A stretch of 64,000 bases of DNA, from contig CM057462.1 of assembly GCA_030035585.1 (NCBI GenBank), positions 67,428,734-67,492,733 on the forward strand, read 5' to 3'. Shown here piece after piece: positions 12,424 to 24,317 of the stretch. The stretch is from Dugong dugon. Lineage: Eukaryota > Chordata > Mammalia > Sirenia > Dugongidae. Position 1 is the first letter of the stretch, and each line of letters opens with the position of its first letter. The notes below the pieces were generated by a model, which was not told the DNA's origin, ran no database searches, and saw only the letters and a program-made list of their open reading frames with translations. Position numbers and translations under genes: made by a program.

Positions 12424-12507
12424 CCGTTCTACAGATCGTGCCCTCTTCTTTGGCCGAGTAGGCAGCGCATCTTCCTTCGGATTGGTGTCTATTGCCCAAT
12501 AGGACCC
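12424..12507 (-). CDS. FOXJ3: FOXJ3 coding exon: wing 2 and basic segment of the forkhead domain
   Basis: The exon is 84 bp, 28 codons, phase 0 at both ends. It reads [13 protein letters not shown] followed by [15 protein letters not shown]. The acceptor is ttaaccttcag and the donor is gtaaaa after CGG. GSYWAID is the strand 3 and wing 2 part of the winged helix, and RPKKRAR is a basic cluster expected to act in DNA contact and nuclear import. Ala replaces the Val I recall in human at the position before LPTRP. The pyrimidine tract of the acceptor is a short run of T preceded by alternating AT. An L1 3' end lies only about 70 bp downstream of the donor. Confidence 0.97.
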
Positions 12508-12845
12508 CTGAAGGTTAAAAAAATATATATATATATTAATAGTATACTGCAGCAATTCTATAACATTAAAATGGATTTTTATAATCCTCTGCTTCAAAAG
12601 CAAACATTCTGCAAATACAAGAATGGAAAACTAGCATGAACAGAAAGAGCAGTTTTGAAATGAGAAAAAGTAAAATTTACATTAAGAAAAAAGTCCATAA
12701 TAACCAGATTATTAAAGAGAACAAAAAAACCCCAAGTCCTAGAACCACTGCCACAGCCAAATTAAAAAAAGAAATAACCAATTGAATACATTTTAAAATA
12801 TATACCAATTCTTTTTAAAACTATATACTAATTCTGAATTAAACA

Positions 12846-13003
12846 GAGCCCCGGTGGCATAGTGGTTAAGAGTTTGGCTGCTAACCAAAAAGGCTGGCAG
12901 TTCGAATGTAACAGTTGCTCCCCTTGGAAACCTTATGGGACAGTTCTACTCTGTCCAGTAGGGTCAGTATGAGTCAGAATCAACTCAACAGGCAACAGGT
13001 TTT
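12846..13003 (+). repeat. AfroSINE with target site duplication
   Basis: Head gagccccggtggcatagtgg, A-box region intact, and the tail gagtcagaatcaactcaaca. Flanked by the 9-bp direct repeat aattaaaca at 12837-12845 and 13004-13012. Confidence 0.93.
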
Positions 13004-13029
13004 AATTAAACACATAGTAGTTACAGTAA

Positions 13030-13195
13030 CATATGACCTCCAAGTCTAAAGAATTTTATTTAGATCATACAGTTTGTGTATATTATACAGATAAGGAGAC
13101 CAAAGATCAGAAAGGTAAAGTGGTTTGCCCAAACAACGATATGAGAGCCAGGACTAGAATCAAGGTCTTGATTCTTAGTTCTTTCCTCCCTCAAG
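13030..13195 (-). repeat. Possible antisense MIR
   Basis: gataaggagaccaaagatca, ggtaaagtggtttgcccaaa and gagccaggactagaatcaag follow the reversed MIR order at low identity. Confidence 0.5.
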
Positions 13196-13208
13196 TATCC
13201 TGCTTCTC

Positions 13209-13210
<2 letters not shown>

Positions 13211-13247
<37 letters not shown>

Positions 13248-13248
13248 A
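13211..13248 (+). repeat. (CA)n microsatellite
   Basis: About 15 CA units followed by an imperfect aacacacaa run. Confidence 0.97.
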
Positions 13249-13539
13249 AGAGGAAGGAGAGCGTAAACGAGGGAATAAGGGGAAGGATATATACCTCTAT
13301 TAGAAACAGAAACACAATATATGTACTAGCCTTACAATTGATTCCAGTGATATTATTCAAGTCTAGTCTTTGCCTCTATGATGTCATTAATTCTGGGCTG
13401 CTTTTCCAGGCAACATTTGACAATGACAGGAAATACAGCTCTCATCTATCAATCCTCAAGCTTTATGCTCAAGATGAATTAACTGATTATGTTTCTTGAA
13501 CATACCACGTTCTTTCATACACCTGTGCCTGACTTACAT

Positions 13540-13865
13540 GATGATCTCACTACCTGTAATATATCTATCTTACCACTGACAAATTATATTCTACCTATGA
13601 AATTTAGCTTAGACGTTATCTAAAGGAATCCTTCTCTGATCCTCCTGCCATACTCGAGTTCCCTGTATAAGATCTCTATATTTTCTATACACTTAGACCA
13701 CTGACTACACTTACAATTTAGTTTGCATGTCTTTATCCCATTTTAGACTATGAGTTCCTTAAGGGTAGGAACTATGTTATATTCATTTCTATATCCATAG
13801 TGCCCGTTACAATGTCAGGCACAGAGCAAGTACTCAATAAACATTTGCTGAAGTGGGAAGAAAGA
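13540..13865 (+). repeat. L2 LINE 3' end
   Basis: tccttctctgatcctcctgc, gactatgagttccttaaggg, and aagtactcaataaacatttg are diverged but ordered landmarks of the L2 3' end. The 13866-14849 interval after it appears single-copy apart from a weak MIR-like piece at 14590-14700. Confidence 0.75.
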
Positions 13866-14849
13866 AAGTTGTTGAGCAAACTATGCCAAGAATGTCAGTG
13901 TACAGAGTATATGCCAGGCCTTCCCAGATCTTAATCTATCTAGGTACCTGAGCTTAGCATTCCACTGCATCATTTAGCCATTGCTGGGACATTCCTCCAA
14001 GTTACCTTTTCAAAGTGGTCACTGCATCTGAGCTAATGAGTCTTCCAGACCTGATACAAACTTGCCAAGAACCGCATAAAATGTAGATGCTACAAAAAGT
14101 AAGCACTAAAAATGAAAACAGTGATTTCATGAGTAGGTTCAGCTAGCAAGTTTCAAAACAAAGTAGGGGAAAAATGTTTAAATTGATTTATTAAATTGAA
14201 AATAAAACAGGAGGCGAAATACCAAAATTCATTGGACAATAGTTATAAAAACCCACTGTTAAAAAAGATGATAAATTCCAGTGTTTAGTTTTGTTTTGCT
14301 GGATGTGTATATATCCATTAATCTGGGGAAACCACTCAGAGTCCAAACTTTAGACCGGCTTGTTATTAAACAGTTTAATAAAGCCACAAAACCAAATACC
14401 TATCTGTTCTTCCACACAAAATATGAATGGCTGTGTAGCTTGCCACAAACAGATCAACAACAGGGAAAAGACTTGTTCATAAGCCTAACATTAACCACTA
14501 TGTATTCACAAAACAATGACTGCCCAAATGCAAACACTAACTTTATTATGGTTTAAATGATTCACAAGACAAGTTGTGAAATCTCCTACCTAGTGGCTCT
14601 CAGATAACCTGGTACCTGACTGAGTTTCCTCATCTGTTAAATCAACGGTCTGGATTAAATGACCTCAGAAGTTCCCTTCAGCTACCTTCTAAAAGCAGAG
14701 TTACCTTTGTTCCTCTTTGTTAGACAATGTAACTCACAAAAACTGAACTACTTATATATAGCCAATCAACAAACACATGCTAAACTTAATTTCCTTCCAC
14801 AGCAGGGCCTATTCCTCTAGGCTGATATGGAGCAAGTAGGAAATAAGAG

Positions 14850-16075
14850 GATATTTTGTTTGTTTAATCAACTTTACTGAAGAATATTCAACGAAAGAAA
14901 ATGCACTCATTTTAAGTGTACATTTGAGGAATTCTGACAATTGTATACATCCAAGTAACCAATACCAAAATCAGTATGTAAAGCATTTCCATCACCCTAA
15001 AAAATGCCTTTGTGTGGCTCAGCAAGAAATTCTTCTAACCCCCAACCCCATCCCACACTACCACTGATCTGTTTCCTATCATACAGATTAGCTGTGCCTT
15101 TTCTAGAATTTCATGTGAATGAATTCCAACTGTCAAACTATTTTCCACTCTCATCAGCACTGTACGAGAGTTCAGCTGCTCCACCTCAACAACATTTTCA
15201 ATTACAGCCATTCTAGTGGATGTGTAGCAGTGCCTCAGCGGTTTTCATGTGCATTTCCCTAATGACTTGGAGCCCTGGTGGCGCAAAGGTTAAGCGTTGG
15301 GCTGTTAACCCAAAAGTTGGCAGTTCAAATCCACCAGCCGCTCCTTGGAAACCCTATGGGGGCAGTTCTACTTTGTCCTATAGGTTGTTATGAGTTGGAA
15401 ATGACTCAACAGCAATCGGTTGTTTGTTGTTGTTTTGTATTATAAGAATTCTTTATACATTCTGAATAACAAGTCCTTTGTCTAATATATACATATCATG
15501 AATATCTTCTCCAAATCTGTGCCTTGTCTATTCATTTTCATAACGACGTTTTCTAAGGGGCAAAAAGTTTTAAGTGCAACAATTTCCAATTTATCAATTT
15601 CCCTTTTATGGTCCGTGTTTTCTCCTATCTAAATCTTTGCCTAATCCAAGATGGTAAATGTTATCTCCTTTGTTTTCTTTTAGAAGTTTTATAGTCTTAA
15701 CTTTTCTGTTTAGGTCTCTGATCCATTTAGAGTTAATTTTCTTGGTGTGAGCTAAGAATCAATATTAATTTTTCTTTCACTGAGACATACAGCACCATTT
15801 TTAGAAAAGACTATATCCTTTAACCAGTGAATTACACTGGCACCTTTGTCAAAAATAACTGAATATATATGTGTGTCTCTATCTAAACTCTCTATTATGT
15901 TCCAATGATCTACACGTCTGTTCTTACAGGAATACCATTCTGTCTTGATTACTGTAGTTGTACAGAAAAACTTGAAACTGGACAGTGTAAGTCCTACAAC
16001 TTCATTCTTTTTGAAAAGTGCTTTACCTATTCTAGGCCCTTTGCATTTCCATGTAAATAACAGAATCAGCTTCAG
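14850..16075 (-). repeat. Old L1 ORF2 fragment, antisense
   Basis: On the minus strand a partly open frame (15752-16147) encodes L1 ORF2-like residues: FTWKCKGPRIGKALFKKNEV, then VGLTLSSFKFFCTTTVIKTE. This matches the pattern seen in the L1 at 49279-51680 ([20 protein letters not shown]). Plus-strand text such as atccatttagagttaatttt is the reversed ORF2 text. Broken by stops and by an AfroSINE. Confidence 0.82.
15270..15422 (+). repeat. AfroSINE, short subtype, inside L1
   Basis: Full-length short form: gagccctggtggcgcaaagg, ggcagttcaaatccaccagc, tccttggaaaccctatgggg, and a tail with atgactcaacagcaatcggt. It splits the antisense L1. Confidence 0.95.
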
Positions 16076-16317
16076 TGGCATCACTAGGGGGTGCGCACTG
16101 TACTGGGTGATGATGTCAGAAGGGGCGACACTAAAATGACTGTCCATAAAATTTCTGTGCAGTGTTTCAGCAGAAATTTATTTTTTATAAAAATAATCCT
16201 ATAGTTAGTTATAACAACAAAAAAATTTTTTGTAAGCTCAGCTTACATGTATCAGTATACCTACAAGGCTAAAACTCTATGCGAATTTACTTTTTGAACC
16301 TTCTAATGTGCTAGCGG
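16076..16317. other. Unclassified segment between L1 and RTE
   Basis: Contains atcactagggggtgcgcact and a pair of T-rich runs. I cannot assign it to either neighbour. Confidence 0.3.
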
Positions 16318-17345
16318 TGCTCACTGGTCTATGTCAAGAAATTCAGAAGACAGCTACCTGGCCAACTGACTGGAAGAGATCCATAATTGTACCCATTCCA
16401 AAGAACACGGAACATAACATGGAAATTATGAAACAATATCAATACTATCACACACAAGTAAAATTTTGCTGAGGATCATTCAAAAGCAGTTGCAGCAGTA
16501 CATCAACAGGGAACAGCCAGAAATTCAAGCTGGATTCAGAAGAGGACGTGGAATAACGGGTATCATTGCTGATGTCAGATGAATCATGGCTAAAAGCAGA
16601 AAACTCCAGAAAAATGTTTACCTGCTATTTTATTGACTATGCAAAGCATTCGACTCTGTGGATCATAATCAATTATGGATAACATTGCAAAGAGTCGAAA
16701 TTCCAGGACACTTAATTGTGCTCATGAGGAACCTGTATATAGACCAAGAGGCATTTGTTCAAAAAGAACAACGGGGATACTGAGTGGTTAAAGTCAAGAA
16801 TGGTGTGCGTCAGGGTTGTATCCTTTCACCATGCTTATTCAATCTGTATGCTTAGCAAATAATCTGAGAAGCTAGATTATATGAAGAATAACGGGGTATT
16901 AGGATTGAAGGAAGACTCATTAACAACCTGCAATATGCAGATGACACAACCTTGCTTGGTGAAAGTGATGAGGACTTGAAGCACTTACTGATGAAGATCA
17001 AAGACTACATACAGTCTTCAGTATGGATTACACCTCAACATAAAGACAAGAAAAATCCTCACAACTGGACCAATAAGCAACATCATGATAAACAGAGAAA
17101 AGACTGAAGTTGTCAAGGGTTTCATTTTTCTTGGATCCACAATCGACGCCCATGGAAGCAGCAGTCAAGAAATCAAATGACTCGTTGCATTGGGCAAATC
17201 TGCTGCAAAAACACCTCTTTAAAGTGTTAAAAAGAAGTCACTTTAAGGACTAAAGTATGCCTGACCCAAGCAAGCCATGGTCTTTTTCAACCACCTCATA
17301 CCCATGTGAAAGTTGGACAATGAATAAGAAAGACTGAAGTAAGAT
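16318..17345 (+). mobile_element. RTE LINE fragment: reverse transcriptase domain
   Basis: Fragment of an RTE-type non-LTR retrotransposon. In order: a segment tggccaactgactggaagag (finger region), gctggattcagaagaggacg, and the catalytic YADD codons at 16934-16945 within aacctgcaatatgcagatga. It ends before the endonuclease-distal 3' end. Several stops and frameshifts, so not active. It is 5'-truncated and lacks the 3' tail. Confidence 0.88.
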
Positions 17346-17873
17346 CATGTAATACTTGTCCTTTTGCAACTTACTAAGCTCAGCGTCATGTTTTCAAGGT
17401 TCATCCATGCTGTGGTATGCAATGGGTCTTTGTTTCTCTTTACAGCTGCATATTGTCCCATTGTATGTATATACCACATTTTGTTATACACATTTATTCA
17501 TCAGTTGATAAGACATATCAGTTGTTTCCAACTTTTTGCTACTCTGAAAAGTGCTGCAATGAATACTGACGTACAAGTTTGCTTGCTTTCCTACCTTCCT
17601 TTCTGATTACATACCTAGGGCTGGGATTGCTAGGTCATACGGTAATCCTCGATTCAACTTTTTGAGGAACCACCGAACTGTTTTCCATAGTGGCTGCACC
17701 GTTTTACATTCCTACATGCAACGGATGAGGATTCCAGCTACTCCACAACCTCACCAACACTTGTTTTGTTTTCTCGGTTTTTTGCTTTGTTTTGTTTTGT
17801 TTTGTTTATCATTGTCATTCTAATGGGGGTAAGGTGATACCTCATTGTGGTTTTGATTTGCATCTCCCTAAAA

Positions 17874-17918
17874 GGGTGGCTATGAGTCGAAATCAAATCC
17901 ACAGCACACAACAACAAT
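17874..17918 (+). repeat. AfroSINE/RTE tail fragment
   Basis: Only the shared 3' tail is present: ggctatgagtcgaaatcaaa, then ccacagcacacaacaacaa. No SINE body precedes it, so the parent could be either family. Confidence 0.8.
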
Positions 17919-18419
17919 GGCTAATGATGTTGAGCATCTTTTTATGTGCATGTTGGCCATCTGAATATTCTCTTTGGTGAAGTGTCCAAGCACTTAGGCT
18001 TTTTTCTGACAGGGCTGTTTGTCTCTTTGTTGTTAAGTGGCAGAAGTTTTACATATATCTGATACACGGTTGCTAAAAATTTTCTCCCAATCTGTAGGTT
18101 GTCTTTTCACTTTGTTGATAAAAGTCCTCTGATGTACAAAAGTATTTAATTTTTATGAGGTCCCATCTATTTTGTCTTTTGCTGCTCAAGCTTTTGTTAT
18201 CATATCTGATAATCTATCGTTAAACACTAGGTTCCATACCCTTGCCTCGTCCCTACATTTTCTTGTAAGAATTTTATGATTTTAGTTTTCACATTCAGGT
18301 CCTTGATCCATTTGGAATTGATTTTTGTGTATGGTGTGAAGCACTGTCAACTTCCTTTATAAAAGCCTGCTGAGATTTTCACTGGGATTGCACTGACTCT
18401 ACAGATCAGTTGCGGAGGA

Positions 18420-18520
18420 CCAAGTCCCGGGTGGCAGAAATGGTTAAGCGCTTGGTTACTCTGTCACACTGAGTCACTATGAGCTGGAATGGACTAGACA
18501 GCACCCAACAACTACAACAT
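18420..18520 (+). repeat. AfroSINE with large internal deletion
   Basis: Head gtcccgggtggcagaaatgg and aagcgcttggtt are joined directly to the body end actctgtcacactgagtcac and the tail actagacagcacccaacaac. About 100 bp remain of the about 150 bp form. Confidence 0.88.
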
Positions 18521-19214
18521 ATGGTCTCTTGATGAACATTGCTTGTGCATTTGAAAAGAATGTGTACTCTGCCACTGTTGGCTATAGTGGCCAGATCTTC
18601 TGTATCCTTAATTACTTTTTTGTCTGGTTGTTCTAATATTTGTTGAGAAATGTCTATTAAAACTTCCACGAATGATTATGGATTTGTCTATTTCTCTTTT
18701 TAGTTCTGAGAGTTCTGTTATTACACTCATATACATTTATCATTCTTAGGTCTTTTTGATGGACTGACCCCTCTGTTATTTCCCATATGCTATTAAAGCC
18801 ATCCAGTGAATTTTTCATTTATTGTTCTGTTCAGCTCTGCAATTTCCATCTGGTTCATTTTTACAGTTTTCATCTCTCTGTTGAAATTATCTATCTGTTC
18901 ATTCATTAATTATTTAAATATATTTTATTTTAATTTTTGAACATATTTAATAACAGCTGCTTTGAAATCTTTGTTAAATCCAACGTATGGGCCACTTGTT
19001 CCACCTAATTCAGGAAGTAAGATAACTGTACCTCTTACTGAGCCATAGTAACCTCAGACTCTTTCACTTCTAACCCCTCTAGGTAAGCTCCCCATGAAAT
19101 TTTCCCTGCATAATGCACTGTGCTGAACTCCAGCAACAAACTACTAGAATATTTAGAAGGCCATGTGGTATCTTAAAGACCATCTACAAACCCACAAAAG
19201 TTCTACAACAGAGG

Positions 19215-19490
19215 AAGGAAAGAGTTATAGCATAATGATTGAGAGTATGGACTTTCAAGTCAGACTGTACAGCGTTACTGTATGACGCCGGGCAAGTAAC
19301 TAAACTTGTGTGCCTGAGTTTCCTCGTCAAGAAAACAGAAATAAAAACAGTATTTATCTCATAGTGTTTCTTTAAACTGTTGGCACAGAACATCCCAGCT
19401 CTATTACTATGATCTTGGACAAGTTATCAAACTACTGCTCTACTTTCCTCATTTCATTTCACAGAGTTATCAAGAGAACTAACCCTAAGT
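19215..19490 (+). repeat. MIR elements, two adjoining copies
   Basis: First copy: tgattgagagtatggacttt, aagtaactaaacttgtgtgc, tgagtttcctcgtcaagaaa. A second, shorter one starts near 19393 with atgatcttggacaagttatc. Confidence 0.75.
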
Positions 19491-19679
19491 ACACCAGGAA
19501 AAACAGTCATCCCTGTTTACCATCTGGGTCCAATGGACTCTTTTTATTTGTTTACAGTTAGGTCATTTTAGAAATAATTATAGAATTATTAATTAAAGGA
19601 CAGTGGGAAAGAACTTTTTATATATTTTCATAGGAATTTAAACACAGAAAACCCAAATTTTTATGATACAGATATAGAC

Positions 19680-20376
19680 ATAGATTCAGAAGAGGAAGTG
19701 GAACCAGGGATATCATTGCTGATGTCAGATGGATCGTGGCTGAAAGAAGACAAGACCAGAAAGCTGTTTACTTGTGTTTTATTGACTATGCAAAGGCATT
19801 CGACTGTGTGGATCATAACAAATATGGATAACATTGCAAAGAATGAGAATTCCAGAACACTTCATTGTACGCATGCAGAACCTGTACAAAGAGCAAGAAG
19901 CAGTCATTCAAACAGAACAAGGGGATACGGTGTGGTTTAAAGTTAAATAAGGTGTGCATCAGGGCTGTATCCTTTCACCATACTTATTAATCTCTACACT
20001 GAGCAAATAATGTGAGAAGCCAGACTGTATGAAGAAGAACGGGGCATCAGGATTGAAGGAAGACTCATTAACAACCTGCGTTATGCAGGTGACACAACTT
20101 TGCTTGCTGAAAGTGAAGAGGACTTGAAGCACTTACTGATGAAGATCGAAGACCACAGCCTTCAGTATGGATTACAATTCAACATAAAGAAAACAAAAAT
20201 TCTCATAACTGGACCAATAAGCAACATCATGATAAACAGAGAAAAGACTGAAGTTGTCAAGGATTTCATTTTATTGGATCCACAATCAACACCCATGGAA
20301 GCACAGGCAAGAAACTGAATGACGCATTGCACTGGACAAATCTGCTGCAAAAGACCTCTTCAAAGTATTAAAAAGC
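19680..20376 (+). mobile_element. RTE LINE fragment with mutated catalytic motif
   Basis: Starts at gattcagaagaggaagtgga and runs colinear with the RTE at 16318. The catalytic motif at 20082-20093 reads YAGD: an Asp has become Gly. Two short open pieces remain at 19698-19940 and 20100-20318. It breaks at ttaaaaagcaaagatgg, where an unrelated repeat begins. Confidence 0.9.
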
Positions 20377-20857
20377 AAAGATGGCAGTTGTGTAATGATG
20401 TAGTCATCCTCCATGATGTGATCGATGTGCTCTAATATGATCTGCCAATCAGTTGTAACAGAAGTTTCCTTAGAGGTGTGGCTTACATCCAATACATATA
20501 TGGACATTCTGGCAAAGCTCGCTTGCTCTGGATCCTACATCTGGCTCATCATCATCTGACCTCTGGCTCTTGGGACTTGACCCAGCAGCCTGCCATCTTA
20601 CCTGCCGATCAGCCTCTGCAGCCTGTGAATTCGTGGCCTGCTGTCTGATCTGCCGATCTTGGGTTTGTCAGCCCCTGCAACCACATGAGTCAGACGAAGC
20701 TTCCAGCCTGAGGTCTGACCCACGGACTTGGGACTTGCCAGCGTTTACAACCACATGAGCCATTTCCTTGAGATAAATCAATCACTCATCAATCTCTCTC
20801 TATACACACACACACACCACTGGTTTTGCTTCTCTAGAGAACCCACTCTAAGACAGG
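20377..20857 (-). repeat. Unclassified interspersed repeat
   Basis: About 480 bp, starting after the RTE break and ending at tctctagagaacccactcta followed by agacag. GC-rich relative to its surroundings, with an internal set of short repeats around ctgatctgccgatc and ctgtgaattcgtgg. Its reverse complement carries the module gactacatcattacac, also seen near 28960. Probably an LTR or non-autonomous element; family not recognised. Confidence 0.5.
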
Positions 20858-20864
20858 CAGAAAT

Positions 20865-21395
20865 GCTCGCTGCCAGTGCAGCTCTTGGGACAGAAATGCC
20901 CTCTGCTAGTGCCTGGCTATCACCACTGACTGTTCTGACCAGGGTCACAATAGTTGATAAAACATGGAGCCAAACTCAGTCTTATTTTTAAAAAAAGCCA
21001 GACAAACTGGGACAGTAGAGAACAGAGACGTTCCTGAGGCTATTGCCCTGAGACACTCTTTAAACCTAAAACCAAGCCTATCCTCTGAGATCACCTTTTA
21101 GCAAAACAGCAGAGTGGCACACAAAATAAAGGATATTTACCCATAAGATCAGCGCCCTACTTAAAAGCCATCAGTATGAGACCAAAAGGTCAACAATTAC
21201 TCAAAAGCAAAGACGAGAAAATAAGGGGGCAGGGAAACTTGAGTACTGGAAGGGAACAAACTGAACACAATTAAAGAGAATGTTGACACATTGTGAACTA
21301 ATTTCACTGAACAATCTGTGCGGAAATTGTCAAATGGGAACCTAACTTGCTGTATAAACTTCCACCAAAAACTCAGTAAACTATTATTTAAAAAA
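20865..21395 (+). repeat. L1 3' UTR fragment
   Basis: tgctagtgcctggctatcac, ccactgactgttctgaccag and the closing segment aaattgtcaaatgggaacct place it in the same L1 3' UTR family as 44336-45287. Confidence 0.75.
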
Positions 21396-21573
21396 AAGAA
21401 ATATGAGGCCATACTCTGGGCAACACTAAAATAAAAACAACTGAAGGATTATGTAATAATAGCGATGACTTCATTATTGCATCATCATTCTAGGCCATTC
21501 GATCATACGTCTGCATTCCTTTTATTTCAGTCTTTCAAGGCATAGTAGAGAATAATGTGTACTGATGAAAAAG

Positions 21574-21797
21574 AGAGTTCCTGGGTGGTGCAAACGTTAA
21601 GCGCTGGGCTACTAACGAAAAGGCTAGCAGTTTAAACCCACCCAGAGGCGCCTCAGAAGGCCTGGCAATCTGCTTCCAAAAGGTCACAGCGATGAAAACC
21701 CTATGGAAGGTAGCTCTACTCTAAAAAACACATGGAGCCAACTAAAACACACATCAGAATCAACTTGAACACAACTGGCTTAGTATTTTTTGTTTGT
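21574..21797 (+). repeat. AfroSINE, gaggcgcctc subtype
   Basis: Head gagttcctgggtggtgcaaa, a middle with cccagaggcgcctcagaagg and cctggcaatctgcttcc, then a degraded tail. Same subtype as 9623-9822 and 38708-38923. Confidence 0.9.
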
Positions 21798-22699
21798 TTT
21801 TATCGATGAAATAATTCTTAGGATGACAAAATCATTTCAAGATATAGGAATAATAAGATCATTAAGATCCCAGAATGCATTTTAGATTTATAAAAGAATC
21901 CCACAACAGAATGTTTTATCCTACTTCTTAAAAATGTAATTTCTATTTGTTGTTTCAAAGATTTCTAAGAAAGAGTAAAAGTCATAAAATATTGATCATT
22001 ACATAGTCAGATCTGCTGAAAATAGATAGCCAAAAAATAAATTGGGTCCAATGGACTCAGATGGTATACTGGAGGTTAAATAAAATATATATGAAGTAGT
22101 CCCTTCTTCAGTACTTGGTCACAGATTGTTTTGTTTTAAATCTTATATAATATTCTTCTCATCTACTATTTCTAGTAAAGAGCAAGCACAAAAATTCTTT
22201 GTAAATCCTAAATTGTAAAGGCTAAAAAGGACCTTTAAAAGCATCTACTACAACTTTTATTTAATTACTGGAGTTATGCCTAGAAGAATTAAATAATTTG
22301 GCTAACTCCAAAAATTTATCCTTTCATTCAGCATTTACAATATTCTTACTTTGCATAAGAAGAGGCAAATAACAACAGCTAAAATATTTTTAGCGAGGCT
22401 CATTATCAAAAAGATAAAACACAAGGACAACAAGCTACACTTGAACATGATCCTGAATACTATTCAACCCAACAACTTGGAAAACCGAGCATGCTGAGCT
22501 ACCCAACTGGCTAAATTTCTGAAACTTTGGGCAGATGCCAGAAATATAAACAACTCTTCTTTTAATGGCATTTATCAAGGGTTGACCATGTGCTAATAAG
22601 CACAATGTTAGAACAAGGAATATTCAGGGGGAACAAAAAAAAAAAGACAGAGAGTTTTAGTCCTCAAGTGTAGTAAGGGAGACAGCAAAGACACTTGTC
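21798..22699. other. Intron; no named repeat
   Basis: AT-rich, with a weak old-repeat signal near 22210-22320. No gene seen. Confidence 0.45.
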
Positions 22700-22990
22700 G
22701 GTTAACTCTCACCACCCCTCCACATCTTTCCTCAAATTTCACCTTCTCAACGAGCCTACCTTGCTCACTCTTTAAAAAAAACCATTCCACACTCCAAGCC
22801 CCGTTATCCTGCTCTATATTTTTTCTACAGCGCTTGTAATTATCCAACATTCTATACATTTTATGCACTTATTACCCGTACAGTCATCCTTCTCCCCTAA
22901 AACTACATGTTCCTTGAGGGCGTGGATTTTTGTCTGTTTTGTTTGCTGATGAATCCCAAATGTCTAGAACACTGACTAACACATGTAAAG
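22700..22990 (+). repeat. L2 LINE 3' end
   Basis: tttcaccttctcaacgagcc, cagcgcttgtaattatccaa, gttccttgagggcgtggatt and aaatgtctagaacactgact follow the order of the L2 3' end. Confidence 0.8.
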
Positions 22991-23119
22991 CAAGTACACA
23001 ATTACAATACAATATTAAGACAGCTGAGCTGAATCTTTAGGGATGAGCAGATTATCATGCTCATATACAGTGGGAAAGAGAAAGGAATAAAAACCATCTC
23101 AGGCAGAGAAAATAGCTCA

Positions 23120-23570
23120 TACTCAATAAGTATTCTTAATCTGGAGTTCATGGAATTCCAGGGAGTCCATGGAAAGGACTCATGGATGCCATAAATGGGG
23201 AAAAGTTAAAAAACACTGAAATTCAGCATTTCCTTTCATTATGAATGTAAGGAACACACCACAGTAGAGTCAGCAGTATCTGAAAATCAGCTACTTTCCT
23301 ATTACATTAATAGTTCTTGAAAATATCTCAAAAAATCATTTATACTCATTACTCTTGATGTTGTTATTCAATGTGTTAATTAAGAAGTATATAGCTTACT
23401 GTATCAAAAGACTGTTTTAACATTTCTGTAACTATTGTAATATGACTTCTTTTTTTAAAAAAATCCTGTGTATTTTAACTTATGCATTTAAAAGTATTAT
23501 ACTGAGATGGGTCCAAATGCTTCAACAGGATGGCCAAAGGGATCCATGTCATAACACTAGTGGTAAAGTC
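23120..23570 (+). repeat. Old mammal-wide repeat, first of two copies
   Basis: Shares ordered segments with 60690-61075, such as tgaaattcagcatttccttt against ctgaaatttagcatttcctt, and an about 20 bp block near each end. Both copies end in a similar sequence after a Lys-type A run. I cannot name the family. Confidence 0.55.
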
Positions 23571-24064
23571 ACAGACATATGAGAGAGAATAAGATATTAA
23601 AGAAACTACTCATTTGACTACTTAAAAGAAAGGATGTGGTAACAAATGAGTCCAAAGACCTAAGAGAATAAAAAATTTATTTTCTTTGCTTTACATGAAC
23701 GCTATTTTTCTTCAACATTTTAAGTGGCATGCTGAATCAAAGCTGTCTCTTAATTATTAATTCATAAATCCTGCAAATTCATTAAAATTTTATTACTGAT
23801 GCCAAGTAACTCACAGTTCAAACTCTTAAGAGCCTTTACAGAACTTATCTTTTGACTTTTCCACAAGCTATCACAACTAGGCAAAACTGAAAGGAACTGC
23901 ACTAATACACATAATTTATAATCATTACTTATTTAGTAAAAGCATTACACAATGAAGAGTGGGCCAATAACAACTTTCTAGAAATCTTGATCTCTGTACC
24001 TAATATACTATATTTAAATTTATTTGTTTATCAGTCTGATTTACTCACTAGAACAGGAGTTTTA
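23571..24064. other. Intron; nothing recognised
   Basis: AT-rich; no ORF, RNA or repeat signal that I can support. Confidence 0.45.
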
Positions 24065-24165
24065 ATAGCAGTAGCATCCTATTTATCTTGGTATCTCCAG
24101 AACCAAGTTTAGTACCTAGTATAAATGTAACTCAATCAATATTTGCCAAACTTAATTCCAATGAA
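24065..24165 (+). repeat. Short L2 3' end fragment
   Basis: tatctccagaaccaagttta, then gtacctagtataaatg and caatcaatatttgcc. Confidence 0.5.
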
Positions 24166-24224
24166 CATCTTATTTTAAGACACAAAAATATTCAAAACGT
24201 CCAAAGCTACATGGGTCTATAGAA

Positions 24225-24293
24225 ATTTGTGTGTATATATTATATTATGTATATGTGTGTATATATACACGTGTGTGTGTGTATACACACTTA
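24225..24293 (+). repeat. AT/GT-rich simple repeat
   Basis: Alternating (TG)n and (TA)n blocks, tgtgtgtgtgtatacacac at the end; lies directly before an L1. Confidence 0.85.
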
Positions 24294-24317
24294 TCTCCAC
24301 CAATTTATTCCTTAAAT

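Larger units (their letters stand above)
17354..18990 (-). repeat. L1 ORF2 C-terminal part, antisense, with SINE pieces
   Basis: Plus-strand text such as aggttcatccatgctgtggt, aaaagtgctgcaatgaatac and tggattgatttttgtgtatg-like segments is reversed old L1 ORF2 and its 3' part. It is interrupted by a SINE tail at 17874-17918 and a reduced AfroSINE at 18420-18520. Confidence 0.8.

Noticed and set aside
12313..12603. Single 96-codon frame on the minus strand as a gene
   Set aside because: Only 28 codons (12424-12507) are a real exon; the rest is read-through into intron on both sides of consensus splice sites.
13033..13360. Three overlapping frames around a His/Thr- or Cys/Val-rich stretch
   Set aside because: The repeats come from a (CA)n microsatellite translated in different frames.
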